From: Sanyastnella coralliicola
GTDB taxonomy: Bacteria; Bacteroidota; Bacteroidia; Flavobacteriales_D; Sanyastnellaceae
Direction of reading: 5' to 3'
Length of the DNA: 64,000 bases
Assembly (NCBI RefSeq): GCF_030845195.1
Contig: NZ_CP132543.1
Location: 2,745,501-2,809,500 of the forward strand
In this document: positions 21,543 through 31,754 of the stretch, in pieces
How the letters are laid out: each line of letters starts with the position of its first letter
How positions within the stretch are numbered: the stretch's first letter is position 1
The notes under the pieces: generated by a model
Databases searched by the model: none
What the model was told of the DNA's origin: nothing
Seen by the model: the letters and a program-made list of their open reading frames with translations, nothing else
Translations under genes and position numbers: made by a program

Positions 21543-23651
21543 TTATGCTGTTTCCTTACCGCGTACTTCTGCAATTACTGCTTCTTGCACGTTGCTAGGA
21601 GCGGCACTGTAGTGTGAGAATTCCATTGTTGAACTAGCACGTCCTGAAGTGATCGTACGAAGGTCAGTTACGTAACCGAACATTTCGCTCAAAGGCACTT
21701 TCGCCTTCACTACAGTTGCACCAGAACGCTCATCAGTTCCTTCAATAAGCGCACGACGCTTGTTCAAGTCACCGATCACGTCACCCATGTTCTCTTCAGG
21801 AGTAACCACTTCAAGCTTCATCATTGGCTCGAGGATGATCGGAGAACAGTGCTTAACTGCCTCACGGTATGCCATCTTCGCACAAAGCTCAAATGAAAGG
21901 CTATCTGAATCGACTGCGTGGAATGAACCATCGTTCAACTCTACAGTCATTGAGTCCATTGGGAAGCCTGCAAGAACACCATTGACCATCGAATCCTTGA
22001 ATCCTTTCTCCACTGAAGGGATGAATTCACGAGGAACGTTACCACCTTTGATGTTATTGATGAACTTCAATCCAGGGTTTTCTTGATCTTCATTAGGACC
22101 AATCTTAACCACGATGTCTGCGAACTTACCACGTCCACCAGACTGCTTCTTGTACGTCTCGCGGTGATCAGTTGATCCTGTAATAGCTTCTTTGTAAGAA
22201 ACCTGAGGACGACCTTGGTTACACTCTACCTTGAACTCACGCTTCAGACGGTCGATGATAATCTCTAGGTGAAGCTCACCCATTCCTGAGATTACTGTTT
22301 GACCACTGTCTTCGTCAGTTTTCACTGTAAAGGTTGGATCCTCCTCTGATAGTTTGTTCAAAGCGACTCCAAGCTTGTCAAGGTCAGCCTGCGTCTTAGG
22401 CTCGATCGCGATACCAATTACCGGATCAGGGAATGACATTGACTCAAGTACGATTGGAGAACCTTCTGAACAAAGTGTATCACCTGTACGGATATCCTTG
22501 AATCCAACTGCAGCACCGATATCACCAGCTTCTAGCTCGTCGATCTGATTCTGCTTATTTGAGTGCATCTGGAATAGACGAGAAATACGCTCTTTCTTGT
22601 CAGAACGAGTGTTCTTCACGTAGCTACCTGCAGGAAGCTTACCAGAGTATGCACGAACGAAACAAAGACGTCCTACGAATGGGTCAGTCGCGATCTTGAA
22701 CGCCAAACCAGCAAACGGCTCGTCTGGATCAGGATTACGCTGCTCTTCTTCTTCTGTATCTGGGTTTGTACCCGTGATCGCACCTACGTCGTATGGTGAA
22801 GGAAGGAATTCCATCACAGCGTCAAGCATTGTCTGAACACCTTTGTTCTTGAATGCTGAACCACACATCATAGGAGTAATCTGCATCGCAATTGTCGCTT
22901 TACGAAGCGCTGAAAGCATTTCTGCTTCTGTGATGCTATCTGGATCTTCGAAGTACTTTTCCATTAGTGAGTCATCCTGCTCTGCAGCTGCCTCTACCAA
23001 TTTCTCACGCCACTCTTCAACAACATCAGCGATGTCTTCAGGGATAGGCACTTCGTTAAACGTCATTCCTTTGTCTTCCTCGTTCCAAACGATCGCACGG
23101 TTGTTGATCAAGTCAACCACACCTTTGAAGCTATCTTCAGCACCGATTGGCACCTGCAATGGAATTGGGTTACCTCCAAGACGCTCACGAACTTGCTCTA
23201 CTACGTTGAAGAAGTCTGCACCTGAACGGTCCATCTTATTCACGAATCCTAGACGAGGAACATTGTACTTGTCAGCCTGACGCCATACAGTCTCAGACTG
23301 TGGCTCTACACCACCTACTGCACAGAACAATGCTACCGCACCATCAAGTACACGCAATGAACGCTCTACCTCTACAGTAAAGTCAACGTGTCCTGGGGTA
23401 TCGATGATGTTCATACGGTACTCAGACCCACGGTAGTTCCAGAAACAAGTAGTAGCAGCTGAGGTAATAGTAATACCACGCTCCTGCTCCTGCTCCATCC
23501 AGTCCATGGTTGCAGCACCATCGTGCACCTCTCCGATCTTGTGAGAGATACCTGTGTAGTAAAGAATACGCTCGGTCGTTGTTGTCTTACCAGCATCAAT
23601 GTGTGCCATGATACCGATGTTCCGAGTATAGTTTAGATCTCTTTTAGCCAT
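21543..23651 (-). CDS. fusA: Elongation factor G
   Basis: GTPase driving ribosomal translocation. 702 residues: G1 [15 protein letters not shown] near residue 17, switch G2 [10 protein letters not shown]3 DTPGHVDFT and G4 NKMDR, then domains [22 protein letters not shown] is diagnostic. A normal-length canonical EF-G, third gene in the str order rpsL-rpsG-fusA. Confidence 0.98.
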   Translation of the reverse strand: MAKRDLNYTRNIGIMAHIDAGKTTTTERILYYTGISHKIGEVHDGAATMDWMEQEQERGITITSAATTCFWNYRGSEYRMNIIDTPGHVDFTVEVERSLRVLDGAVALFCAVGGVEPQSETVWRQADKYNVPRLGFVNKMDRSGADFFNVVEQVRERLGGNPIPLQVPIGAEDSFKGVVDLINNRAIVWNEEDKGMTFNEVPIPEDIADVVEEWREKLVEAAAEQDDSLMEKYFEDPDSITEAEMLSALRKATIAMQITPMMCGSAFKNKGVQTMLDAVMEFLPSPYDVGAITGTNPDTEEEEQRNPDPDEPFAGLAFKIATDPFVGRLCFVRAYSGKLPAGSYVKNTRSDKKERISRLFQMHSNKQNQIDELEAGDIGAAVGFKDIRTGDTLCSEGSPIVLESMSFPDPVIGIAIEPKTQADLDKLGVALNKLSEEDPTFTVKTDEDSGQTVISGMGELHLEIIIDRLKREFKVECNQGRPQVSYKEAITGSTDHRETYKKQSGGRGKFADIVVKIGPNEDQENPGLKFINNIKGGNVPREFIPSVEKGFKDSMVNGVLAGFPMDSMTVELNDGSFHAVDSDSLSFELCAKMAYREAVKHCSPIILEPMMKLEVVTPEENMGDVIGDLNKRRALIEGTDERSGATVVKAKVPLSEMFGYVTDLRTITSGRASSTMEFSHYSAAPSNVQEAVIAEVRGKETA

Positions 23652-23669
23652 CTTCTTATCGTGAATGCG

Positions 23670-24137
23670 TTAGAAACGGAAATGTGAGAAGGCTTTGTTC
23701 GCCTCAGCCATACGGTGAGTATCTTCCTTCTTCTTAAATGTTGCACCTTCTTCCTTGGCTGCTGCCATAATCTCTGCAGCAAGGCGATCTGCCATTGTCT
23801 TCTCATTGCGCTTGCGAGCGAAACCAATCAACCACTTCATCCCCAATGATAGCTTACGGCTATCACGGATTGGCTGAGGAATCTGGAATGTAGCACCACC
23901 AACTCGGCGACTACGCACCTCTACTGCTGGAGTCACATTGACTACTGCTTTCTTCCAAACCTCTAGTCCTTCTTCTCCGGTTTTCTCACTAACCTTATCA
24001 ATTGCATTGTAGAAGATCGTTAGAGCTACACTCTTCTTACCTTCAAGCATAAGGTTGTTTACAAACTTTGTCACCATCTCATCGTTGAAACGAGGATCTG
24101 GTAGTACGGGCATCCGTTTTGCTGTTCTTCTTCTCAT
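23670..24137 (-). CDS. rpsG: 30S ribosomal protein S7
   Basis: Nucleates the small-subunit head. 155 residues: [40 protein letters not shown] and C-terminal [14 protein letters not shown]. Between rpsL and fusA. Confidence 0.98.
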   Translation of the reverse strand: MRRRTAKRMPVLPDPRFNDEMVTKFVNNLMLEGKKSVALTIFYNAIDKVSEKTGEEGLEVWKKAVVNVTPAVEVRSRRVGGATFQIPQPIRDSRKLSLGMKWLIGFARKRNEKTMADRLAAEIMAAAKEEGATFKKKEDTHRMAEANKAFSHFRF

Positions 24138-24155
24138 GACGCGCTAGATGAGAGC

Positions 24156-24533
24156 TTATTTCTTTTTAGGACGCTTTGTCCCATATTTTGAACGACGCTG
24201 ATTTCGACCCTCAACACCTGCGGTATCGAGTGCTCCTCGTACGATGTGGTATCGTACACCTGGTAGATCCTTTACACGTCCTCCACGTACAAGCACGATT
24301 GAGTGCTCCTGAAGATTGTGTCCTTCTCCACCGATGTAAGCGTTCACCTCATTTCCATTGGTAAGGCGTACACGTGCTACTTTTCGCATCGCTGAGTTTG
24401 GCTTCTTAGGTGTAGTCGTGTACACACGAACACAAACCCCACGACGCTGCGGGCAAGAGTTCAAAGCCGCTGATTTGCTAGGCTTTACCTTGCTTACGCG
24501 CCCCTTACGGATGAGTTGTTGTATGGTCGGCAT
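24156..24533 (-). CDS. rpsL: 30S ribosomal protein S12
   Basis: Decoding-centre protein. 125 residues: [40 protein letters not shown] and [20 protein letters not shown]. The lysines equivalent to E. coli Lys42/Lys87 are both present, so there is no streptomycin-resistance substitution at these sites. First gene of the ribosomal run. Confidence 0.98.
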   Translation of the reverse strand: MPTIQQLIRKGRVSKVKPSKSAALNSCPQRRGVCVRVYTTTPKKPNSAMRKVARVRLTNGNEVNAYIGGEGHNLQEHSIVLVRGGRVKDLPGVRYHIVRGALDTAGVEGRNQRRSKYGTKRPKKK

Positions 24534-24596
24534 ATTGCGTGTTTTCTTTCAAAAATTTTTCAACAAAAAAATCTTCCCCAGCTTTTTTTGGGGGTG

Positions 24597-24627
24597 CAAA
24601 TGTACGAGTATTATCTCGAAATCCAAG
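24597..24627 (-). promoter_or_regulatory. Probable promoter of the ribosomal run
   Basis: On the minus strand a TTGG (24627-24624) is followed after 19 bases by TACATTTG (24604-24597), matching the Bacteroidota -33/-7 layout. It would start transcription near 24592 and give a leader of roughly 60 nt before rpsL, with a short CCCC/GGGG hairpin at its 5' end. A second minus-strand TACCTTTG lies at 24699-24692 but has no -33. Confidence 0.6.
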
Positions 24628-24769
24628 GGGTTAGCTCACATAAATTTCAACTTTCTTCAGACGAAGAGTGAGCCTAGATAGAATCAACGCACAAAGGTAC
24701 GACCATATAACTTATCCACACATCTATAAATTGACCTCTCCTACCGCTCCTCTGCCTCAGAACCATTCT

Positions 24770-24777
24770 TACCTTTG
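24770..24777 (+). promoter_or_regulatory. -7 box before the UvrD/PcrA helicase gene
   Basis: TACCTTTG, four bases before the proposed GTG start. It supports the GTG over the upstream in-frame ATG and implies a leaderless or nearly leaderless mRNA. No clear -33 box. Confidence 0.55.
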
Positions 24778-24781
24778 TGTA

Positions 24782-27046
24782 GTGGAGTACCTCGAGCAAT
24801 TAAATCAAGAACAACGTAAAGCAGTAGAACACGTAGACGGGCCACTCATGGTTATCGCCGGAGCTGGGTCTGGGAAAACACGTGTCCTCACCTACCGCAT
24901 CGCTCACCTGATTAATATGGGCGTTGACCCCTTCTCAATCCTCGCACTGACCTTTACGAATAAGGCAGCTCGCGAGATGAAAGAGCGTATCAGCAAAATC
25001 ATCGGCGACAAAGAAGCAGCAAACATCTGGATGGGAACCTTCCACTCCGTATTTGCTCGCATCCTCCGAATGGAAGCCGATCGTATCAACTACCCGAGGA
25101 ACTTCACCATCTACGACACGCAAGACAGTCGTTCGGTAATTAAGGACGTCATCAAATCGATGAACCTTGATGATAAGGTGTATAAGCCTGCTACAGTCTA
25201 CGGACGAATCTCCGCAGCAAAGAACAACTTGATTGGTCCGGCTGAATACCGAGCGAATACCGAAGTGATGTCTGAAGATCACCAGGCAGGCCGACCAAAA
25301 ATGGCAGACATCTATGCGGCGTATGCCGAACGATGCTACCGCGCCGGAGCCATGGATTTCGATGACCTATTATATAAGACCAATGTCTTAATGCGTGATC
25401 ATCCAGACATCTTACATCGTTACCAACACAAATTCCAGTTCATCCTTGTAGATGAGTACCAGGATACCAACTTCGCTCAGTACCTCATCATTAAACAACT
25501 GGGTGCGGTTCACCACAATGTATGTGTCGTGGGTGACGACGCCCAGTCAATCTACAGCTTCCGAGGTGCCGATATTGGGAACATCCTCAACTTCAAACGA
25601 GACTACCCTGACTTTGCTATGTACAAACTCGAGCAGAACTATCGCTCGACGAAGGTCATTGTGAACGCAGCCAACTCGGTGATTGAGAAGAACAAGAACC
25701 AGATCAAGAAGACGGTTTGGACTGACAACGATCAGGGAGATGTGATCTCGGTGCATCGTTCTATGTCAGATGGTGACGAAGGACGATTCGTAGCTGAACG
25801 CATTTTCGAGACCCGAAATAACCTTCAGGTTGAGAACAAGGAGTTCGCCATTCTCTACCGCACGAATAGCCAGTCGCGTTCATTCGAGGAATCTTTGCGC
25901 AAACTCAACATCCCATACCGTATATACGGAGGTCTTTCATTCTACCAACGCAAAGAGATCAAAGACCTCTTAGCATACTACCGCTTGACTGCCAATCACG
26001 CTGATGATGAAGCACTCAAAAGAGTGGTGAACTATCCTGCGCGTGGAATTGGTAAAACCACCATGGAAAGACTCACCATCGCGGCGTCAAATCACAAGGT
26101 GCCGATTTGGAAAGTCATCCAGAATCCTCACGAATACCCTTCTGAAATCAACGGAGCTACCCAAGGTAAGCTGCGCAACTTCGCCACCATGATCGAAAGC
26201 TTCGCTGCTCAAATTGAGACCAAGAGCGCTTTCGACCTCGGTCAACATATTGCTGATAGCACCGGCCTCATGCGTGAGTTGTATTCAGATAAAACACCAG
26301 AAGGTGTTGCCCGCTATGAAAACATTCAGGAACTCCTGAACGGTATGAAGGAGTTCTCTGATCAAACGGATCCAACCGATCCGGATGCGATCAGAACCAT
26401 GGCCGACTTCCTTGTGGATGTGGCATTGTTAACTGATGCTGACAAGCAAGACGATGATGATAATAAGGTCAACATGATGACCATTCACGCATCGAAAGGA
26501 CTAGAGTTTGATTACGTATTCGTAGTTGGGCTCGAAGAAAACCTATTCCCTAGTCAGCTGGCATTGAACTCGCGCGATGAACTTGAAGAGGAACGCAGGC
26601 TATTTTACGTAGCGCTCACGCGTGCTCGCAAACAAGCAACATTGACCTACGCGATTACCCGTTATCGCTGGGGACAGCTTTCTCAATGTGAAGAATCACG
26701 CTTTATTGAAGAGATCGACCCTCGATACGTTCACTTGGCGGCCGTCAGCGCACGCAGACCTGAACCGTTCGGAGGAGGTAATTTCGCTTCCGCGCGACAG
26801 CGCTTCTATAAACCCATGCCTTCAAATACACAGGGCAAGACAAGAGTATCCCAAACGAATACTTCATCTGAACCGATCGATACCGAAGGAATTGTACCTG
26901 GAGCAGAAGTAGAACACGCGCGATTTGGGAAAGGAAAAGTCTTGAAATTGGAAGGCGATGCACCCAACATTAAGGCGATTGTGTTCTTTCCGAAGGCCGG
27001 TCAGAAACAATTATTACTCAAATTTGCGAAGCTGAAAGTCCTGTAA
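24782..27046 (+). CDS. UvrD/PcrA-family superfamily 1 DNA helicase
   Basis: ATP-dependent 3'-5' helicase for DNA repair and for clearing replication conflicts. I start at GTG 24782 (VEYLEQLNQEQRKAV), giving 754 residues; an ATG at 24668 would add 38 residues unlike the family and lie upstream of the promoter box. Helicase motifs: Walker A AGAGSGKT, motif II VDEYQDTN, motif III QSIYSFRGAD, motif V VMTIHASKGLEFDYVFVVGL region and motif VI VALTRARKQATLTYA. The C-terminal AEVEHARFGKGKVLKLEGD is the PcrA-type RNA-polymerase-binding Tudor-like domain. Divergent from rpsL. Confidence 0.93.
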   Translation: MEYLEQLNQEQRKAVEHVDGPLMVIAGAGSGKTRVLTYRIAHLINMGVDPFSILALTFTNKAAREMKERISKIIGDKEAANIWMGTFHSVFARILRMEADRINYPRNFTIYDTQDSRSVIKDVIKSMNLDDKVYKPATVYGRISAAKNNLIGPAEYRANTEVMSEDHQAGRPKMADIYAAYAERCYRAGAMDFDDLLYKTNVLMRDHPDILHRYQHKFQFILVDEYQDTNFAQYLIIKQLGAVHHNVCVVGDDAQSIYSFRGADIGNILNFKRDYPDFAMYKLEQNYRSTKVIVNAANSVIEKNKNQIKKTVWTDNDQGDVISVHRSMSDGDEGRFVAERIFETRNNLQVENKEFAILYRTNSQSRSFEESLRKLNIPYRIYGGLSFYQRKEIKDLLAYYRLTANHADDEALKRVVNYPARGIGKTTMERLTIAASNHKVPIWKVIQNPHEYPSEINGATQGKLRNFATMIESFAAQIETKSAFDLGQHIADSTGLMRELYSDKTPEGVARYENIQELLNGMKEFSDQTDPTDPDAIRTMADFLVDVALLTDADKQDDDDNKVNMMTIHASKGLEFDYVFVVGLEENLFPSQLALNSRDELEEERRLFYVALTRARKQATLTYAITRYRWGQLSQCEESRFIEEIDPRYVHLAAVSARRPEPFGGGNFASARQRFYKPMPSNTQGKTRVSQTNTSSEPIDTEGIVPGAEVEHARFGKGKVLKLEGDAPNIKAIVFFPKAGQKQLLLKFAKLKVL

Positions 27047-27204
27047 TTGCAGGTGTCAACTGCCCACTTTTCAGACCTCTCAGAAGATTTACATTCCTTT
27101 CTCGAAGGATTTGCATTTCAATAGTTGCAGCACGGAAATTGAAAGTCCACTCACATTTCCTGCTCACGTCGCGTCTCTATCTGTGAAAACTCAAACTAAT
27201 ACAC

Positions 27205-28446
27205 ATGAGAACGCGAACAACTTTACTGATCATTTCGATCTTGACTTTCGGAATCCTCGCTTGTAATAAGGATGACGATAACCCAACTGGAAACGGTGGC
27301 ACAACGCCTTCGAGTGCTTCAATCCAGAACACCCTCCTTTCCCTGGTGGAAAAAGAAACGCATACCATCAATGCGCAATTCCCGACAACCATTCGTACGG
27401 AGAGTTACGCTGAGTATACATTCAGTCAGAACGCTTTCGTTGATCAAAACGGAAACACCGTGATTGGAAACGTTGATATCCGTATCACAGAGCTTTTTGA
27501 TAATTCTTCGCTGTTCTTTGCTGGGCAGCAAACAGTCTCTGATGATCAATTCCTGATCACAGGTGGTCAGTTTAACATTGAAGCTTTCCAAAACGGACAA
27601 GCGCTGAGCCCATCGCCGTCGTACAATCTGAACGCACGCATTCCAACAGACAACCCTGACAACAACATGGACCTCTTCATTGGAGAAGAGGGTGATGATG
27701 GCCTTGTGAATTGGCTTCCGGCAACTGGATCTGATGATCTCGGTGTTTGGGAAGCGAACCTGGATAGTGCAAACTGCAGCGCTGTTTGTGGTTCGATCGA
27801 ACTGGAAGCAGGAGACATCGTGACGCTTTCATACAATGCCGGCCCTGAAGATCCAAGTCTTCACGCAGGATGGTACGAAGGTCCAAATGACTTCGGTCAA
27901 ATGGCTTTCGGAAATCAAACAACCTATGAGATTGAAACGGAAGTAGGCGGGTCAATGTACCTATGCATTACTGATACTGATTGGGATGGATGGGAAGGCG
28001 CTAGCTTGACGATCACCATCAACGGTGTTAGCTCGACCATTACCATCTCAAGCGATGATTGTGATCCAGTGCCATTCTCTTGGGTTTACCAATTGAATAC
28101 TACACACCTTGGGTGGGTGAACTGTGATTACTTCAGCGGAGGAAACGCAGATAGCCAAGTGATTGCGCACGCTTCTGGTGAATTTGACTGTGGAAACACC
28201 GTGGTCTACTCGATTTTCGTTGATGACGAGGTGCTTGGAGTAATGTCTTGTGGAGGTGATGATAACCAATTCACTTCTTACCAAATGCCATCAGGTACCA
28301 ACGTTGTCGTAGCCGCACTTTCGCTTCAAGATGATGTGTACTACAGTTCATTCATTGAAGTCACTGTTTCAGGTGATGTAGAGGTTGACCTAGATTTCGC
28401 GCCAACCACGATTAGTGATTTCGAGAATTACATCAATGGTTTGTAG
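27205..28446 (+). CDS. Hypothetical outer-membrane lipoprotein
   Basis: 413 residues with a lipoprotein signal (FGILAC, Cys20), then CNKDDDNPTGNGG, a charged linker typical of surface-exposed Bacteroidota lipoproteins. The rest is beta-rich and acidic. Residues about 190-290 contain paired cysteines and TDTDWDGWEGASLTITING, resembling a small beta-sandwich repeat seen in secreted proteins; a second Cys-bearing part ends the protein. No catalytic motif. Function unknown. The 158 bases upstream hold no clear promoter. Confidence 0.75.
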   Translation: MRTRTTLLIISILTFGILACNKDDDNPTGNGGTTPSSASIQNTLLSLVEKETHTINAQFPTTIRTESYAEYTFSQNAFVDQNGNTVIGNVDIRITELFDNSSLFFAGQQTVSDDQFLITGGQFNIEAFQNGQALSPSPSYNLNARIPTDNPDNNMDLFIGEEGDDGLVNWLPATGSDDLGVWEANLDSANCSAVCGSIELEAGDIVTLSYNAGPEDPSLHAGWYEGPNDFGQMAFGNQTTYEIETEVGGSMYLCITDTDWDGWEGASLTITINGVSSTITISSDDCDPVPFSWVYQLNTTHLGWVNCDYFSGGNADSQVIAHASGEFDCGNTVVYSIFVDDEVLGVMSCGGDDNQFTSYQMPSGTNVVVAALSLQDDVYYSSFIEVTVSGDVEVDLDFAPTTISDFENYINGL

Positions 28447-28482
28447 GGCAGCTTTGTCCTGCTCACCGCTATAGCTCAACTT

Positions 28483-28527
28483 GCAAGACCTGCTTCGGCC
28501 ACGTGCCGCAGCGGGTCTTTGCTTTTT
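28483..28527 (+). terminator. Terminator after the lipoprotein gene
   Basis: GCAAGACCTGCTTCGGC (28483-28499) pairs with GCCGCAGCGGGTCTTTGC (28505-28522) with a few mismatches, followed by TTTTTG. A further GC-rich fold (GCCTCA 28548-28553 with TGAGGC 28569-28574) lies downstream. The 168-base gap has no other gene. Confidence 0.7.
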
Positions 28528-28602
28528 GCAAAGCCAGCTTCGGCTCGGCCTCAGTAGGCTTGCCGCGTTGAGGCTGCCGCTCGATCAGGGCTGCAGAGGG
28601 TG

Positions 28603-28610
28603 TATCTTTG
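28603..28610 (+). promoter_or_regulatory. -7 box before the small membrane protein gene
   Basis: TATCTTTG with exactly four bases to the ATG at 28615. Same geometry as before the helicase and DUF4290 genes. Confidence 0.55.
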
Positions 28611-28614
28611 CGAC

Positions 28615-28809
28615 ATGAGTTCCGATACCCCTCCCTCTCACGGAAGATTACACCTCATTACAATTTTGTGGATTCCTGTAACCGCCCTCACCTGGTTAAT
28701 CAGCGAATCTTGGCTCTTAAGTGCCATCCCCTTTTTAATTGGTCTAGCTCTCGTTACCTTCGTATTGAAGCCAAAACGAAACGATGATCATGAGAATTCA
28801 GATTCTTAG
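28615..28809 (+). CDS. Small two-helix membrane protein
   Basis: 64 residues from ATG 28615 (MSSDTPPSHGRLHLI); the frame can be opened five codons earlier only by reading through the promoter box. Two hydrophobic stretches (ITILWIPVTALTWLI and LLSAIPFLIGLALVTFV), then a charged tail KPKRNDDHENSDS. The end overlaps the next gene by about 20 bases in another frame, implying co-transcription. No known family recognised. Confidence 0.6.
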   Translation: MSSDTPPSHGRLHLITILWIPVTALTWLISESWLLSAIPFLIGLALVTFVLKPKRNDDHENSDS

Positions 28810-30967
28810 CCTTCTCTCAACCTTCCTTTTTTCAATTCCTGCTGGCCTTTTGGCACAAACCACCCCATTGCCAAACCCTGGGGTTAGCGCTATGGAACTA
28901 GCGTGGTTCCACCCAAAAGAAACACCGGCACAGGTAGAAGTCAATGACCACCTGGAGATCGGTTTCAAGCTTCAGCAGACGACAAAAGTGGGCATCGAGA
29001 ACTACTTAGACGATCGTCCAGTTCCCAATTCACTAAACCCTTTCGACCCAGAGCAACTGAACGTCGTAGCCACCTTTGACCGAATTTCCGCCGAAGGCGA
29101 GATCATAGAAACTCAACAACGTTATGGCTTCTGGTATAGAAACTACGAGCGCAACTTCGCAGGCAATGTCGCTGACAATTGGAACCACAGAGAAATCAGA
29201 ACGAAGTACAGTTTTCGTGTTCGCTTCACACCACAAGTCGAAGGAAAATGGCGCGTTAAAGTAGCGGTCATTACCAATCAGCAAGACACCGTTGAAACCA
29301 ATTCAACAGAATTCACTTCGGTGGCGAGTGAACGCCCGGGGTTCGTTGCGCTTGGTGAGAACACCTCTTTCTTGACACGAGATGAAAAAACCTTCTTCCC
29401 TGTCGGACAGAACCTGCCTTGGCCAACATGTGCTTCGGAGATCGATGAACGCTGTGAAGAGATCTATTGTGCCGGTAAAGAAGCATGGTGTCACGCACGT
29501 ATCATGGGGCCTTATGGCTTCAAAGTCTTCGAAGATGAAATGAGTTTATTGGAAGAAGGCGGCGCGAATTACGTTCGTGTTTTGCTTGCGCCATGGAACC
29601 TTGAAATCGAATTTGAAAAACTGAACAACTACGATGAACGCATGCATTGTGCTTGGGAGATGGACCACATTCTCGAACATGCTGAATCGATCGGCTTGCT
29701 CCTCCACCTCAATCTTCAAGTGCATTACCCGCTGGAGAATCCTTCCGTTTATTCCATGTTCCATTGGGATTACGACGACCTGGCTTGTTCACCTTGGGAT
29801 GAACCATACTGTTACTATGATGAGCTGAATCTAAAGACGCCGCGTGAGTTTTTCGCTAGCGCGGAAGCGAGAAAGCACTACCAGAACAGGATCAGATACC
29901 TCATCGCTCGATACGGTCATTCCACTTCTATTGGAGTGTTGGAACTATTAAGTGAAGCCAACAACTCAGGTAAAGGCCCGACAATGGATGAAAACTGCCT
30001 TCCAGACAAATCAATCAAGCGTCATGAACCATACTATAATGAAGAAGGCTTCGCTGCATTGGTTGCAGACTGGCATTGGGAAATGGCACGCTTCATCAAA
30101 GAAGACCTTCAACATACAGATCACCTTCTCGCGCTGAATTATACCGGTGCACCACATGTGGTTCTTGGGGACAACTCATACTACTCTCCACATGTCGATA
30201 TCTGTAGTTGGAACAACTATAATCTGTCCATCGACAAGTACACGAAAGCTGCGCGAGACATTCGCAACTTCCAGCAAAAGCGTCAGAAGGGTGAGGTGAC
30301 GAATTACGACCCGCTTCAATTGGATAAGCCAATTATGTACGGAGAGATTGGTCCCGGCTTAGAAGGCATTCACGATTGCGACAACAACATTCGTTGGATC
30401 AAAGCTGCGTGGGTATCTAGCTTCACAGGTTTAGCCGGAACTGGAATCAACTGGAACAAACAGCACGACCCAGACCTTTGGAAGACTTATAAGAACATTA
30501 CCAGCTTCATGAATTCACTTCCCCTTGACGAATGGGACTTCGAAAACCACAGTGACCTTCGTGCTGATAAGACGGTCGAGTTGATTTCCTTGAAAAGTAC
30601 CGACGAAGGCAGAATGGCAGCGGGAGTCGTCAACAACTTGACAATGAACTTCTACACCATGCGTGACACCAGTATGCATGGCACTCCTTGTGAAGATGTT
30701 CCTTACTTAGAAACGATTGTGCTTTGGAGTGAGTACAAAGAGGCCCGTTCAATCGACCCAGAAAAAGGTGGCAACCGACTAGAGATTCCGGGTATGGGGC
30801 TCTATGTGAAATACAACTTCGTATGGACCAATCCATTTACCGGAGAAGTGATTGAAGAGACCGAAGCACGAAGCAATTTAGCAGGTCGATTGGTGATTGA
30901 ACACCCTACACTAAAAAAGGATGGACCACCGTTCTTAGTCTTCAAGGCAATTCGCAAGAACGGTTAA
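28790..30967 (+). CDS. Secreted glycoside-hydrolase-like protein (DUF5060 + TIM barrel)
   Basis: Probable periplasmic or secreted polysaccharide hydrolase. I start at ATG 28790 (MRIQILSLLSTFLFSIPAG, a signal peptide); ATG 28784 is two codons earlier. About residues 30-165 form a beta-sandwich resembling DUF5060 (MELAWFHPKETPAQV, VAGKWRV-like strands). A TIM-barrel-like domain follows, with candidate acid/base Glu389 in LELLSEANNS and nucleophile Glu519 in MYGEIGPGLEG, the spacing expected for clan GH-A. The last ~90 residues look like a beta domain. No T9SS tail. Substrate cannot be told. Confidence 0.7.
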   Translation: MRIQILSLLSTFLFSIPAGLLAQTTPLPNPGVSAMELAWFHPKETPAQVEVNDHLEIGFKLQQTTKVGIENYLDDRPVPNSLNPFDPEQLNVVATFDRISAEGEIIETQQRYGFWYRNYERNFAGNVADNWNHREIRTKYSFRVRFTPQVEGKWRVKVAVITNQQDTVETNSTEFTSVASERPGFVALGENTSFLTRDEKTFFPVGQNLPWPTCASEIDERCEEIYCAGKEAWCHARIMGPYGFKVFEDEMSLLEEGGANYVRVLLAPWNLEIEFEKLNNYDERMHCAWEMDHILEHAESIGLLLHLNLQVHYPLENPSVYSMFHWDYDDLACSPWDEPYCYYDELNLKTPREFFASAEARKHYQNRIRYLIARYGHSTSIGVLELLSEANNSGKGPTMDENCLPDKSIKRHEPYYNEEGFAALVADWHWEMARFIKEDLQHTDHLLALNYTGAPHVVLGDNSYYSPHVDICSWNNYNLSIDKYTKAARDIRNFQQKRQKGEVTNYDPLQLDKPIMYGEIGPGLEGIHDCDNNIRWIKAAWVSSFTGLAGTGINWNKQHDPDLWKTYKNITSFMNSLPLDEWDFENHSDLRADKTVELISLKSTDEGRMAAGVVNNLTMNFYTMRDTSMHGTPCEDVPYLETIVLWSEYKEARSIDPEKGGNRLEIPGMGLYVKYNFVWTNPFTGEVIEETEARSNLAGRLVIEHPTLKKDGPPFLVFKAIRKNG

Positions 30968-30977
30968 CATAAATAGC

Positions 30978-30985
30978 TACTTTTG
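30978..30985 (+). promoter_or_regulatory. -7 box before the DUF4290 gene
   Basis: TACTTTTG, four bases before the ATG at 30990 and just past the stop of the preceding gene. Confidence 0.5.
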
Positions 30986-30989
30986 TCAA

Positions 30990-31637
30990 ATGGAGAACGA
31001 AACACCATTCCTACCTTATAATAGCGAACGACCAGACCTCATTATCCCTGAGTACGGTCGCAACATTCAACAAATGGTTGACTTCGCTGTGACGGTGGAA
31101 GACCGAGAAGAGCGAAACAAAGTAGTTGGAGCGATCATCAGCGTGATGGGACAGCTCTTCCCTTACCTGCGTGACATTGAAGATTTCAAGCACAAGCTTT
31201 GGGATCATATTCAAATCATGTCTGGATTTAAGCTCGACGTAGATTCTCCATACCCACTTCCTGAGCCAGAGACGATTCAGTCAAAGCCAGATTCTGTTGA
31301 CTACCCTGAGTACGACATCAAGTACGGGCACTACGGAAAGATTCTCGAGCGCATGATCGACAAGGCTTCTGCCATGGAAGACGGCGAAGAAAAAGACGCC
31401 TTCACCAAGTCAATTGCTGACCTCATGAAGCGCCATTACGTTGCGTACAACCGTCGCACTGTAGAAGACGACTTGATCCGAAAGCAATTGGTAGAGCTTT
31501 CGAATGGCAAATTGAAGGTGCCAGATGATTACGAATTGGTTTCTGCCAACGATGTTGTCAAGCTGATGGGTACCGTGAAGAACACCTCTTCAAACAAAGG
31601 GAAGAAAGGCCCGATGAAGAAAAAGAAAAAGCGCTAA
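30990..31637 (+). CDS. DUF4290 family protein
   Basis: 215-residue cytoplasmic protein of a family restricted, to my knowledge, to Bacteroidota. The start LPYNSERPDLIIPEYGRNIQ and the repeated YGHYGKILERMIDKA segment are typical. Mostly helical, with a lysine-rich tail GKKGPMKKKKKR that could bind nucleic acid. The role is unknown; it sits immediately upstream of murA, a linkage I believe is common in the phylum. Confidence 0.85.
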   Translation: MENETPFLPYNSERPDLIIPEYGRNIQQMVDFAVTVEDREERNKVVGAIISVMGQLFPYLRDIEDFKHKLWDHIQIMSGFKLDVDSPYPLPEPETIQSKPDSVDYPEYDIKYGHYGKILERMIDKASAMEDGEEKDAFTKSIADLMKRHYVAYNRRTVEDDLIRKQLVELSNGKLKVPDDYELVSANDVVKLMGTVKNTSSNKGKKGPMKKKKKR

Positions 31638-31754
31638 CGCTTGCTTGAAATCCTCAAGCGATTACCTATTCATTATTCGTTGTCGAAAAGTTTTGACGTT
31701 CTGTTCTACGAACATTGGATGATTCTTGATCTTCCAGCTTGAAAGAACAGATAC

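Noticed and set aside
24534-24667. Riboswitch or ribosomal leader regulator before rpsL
   Set aside because: Only a 4-bp CCCC/GGGG stem is visible; not enough to claim a regulatory RNA.
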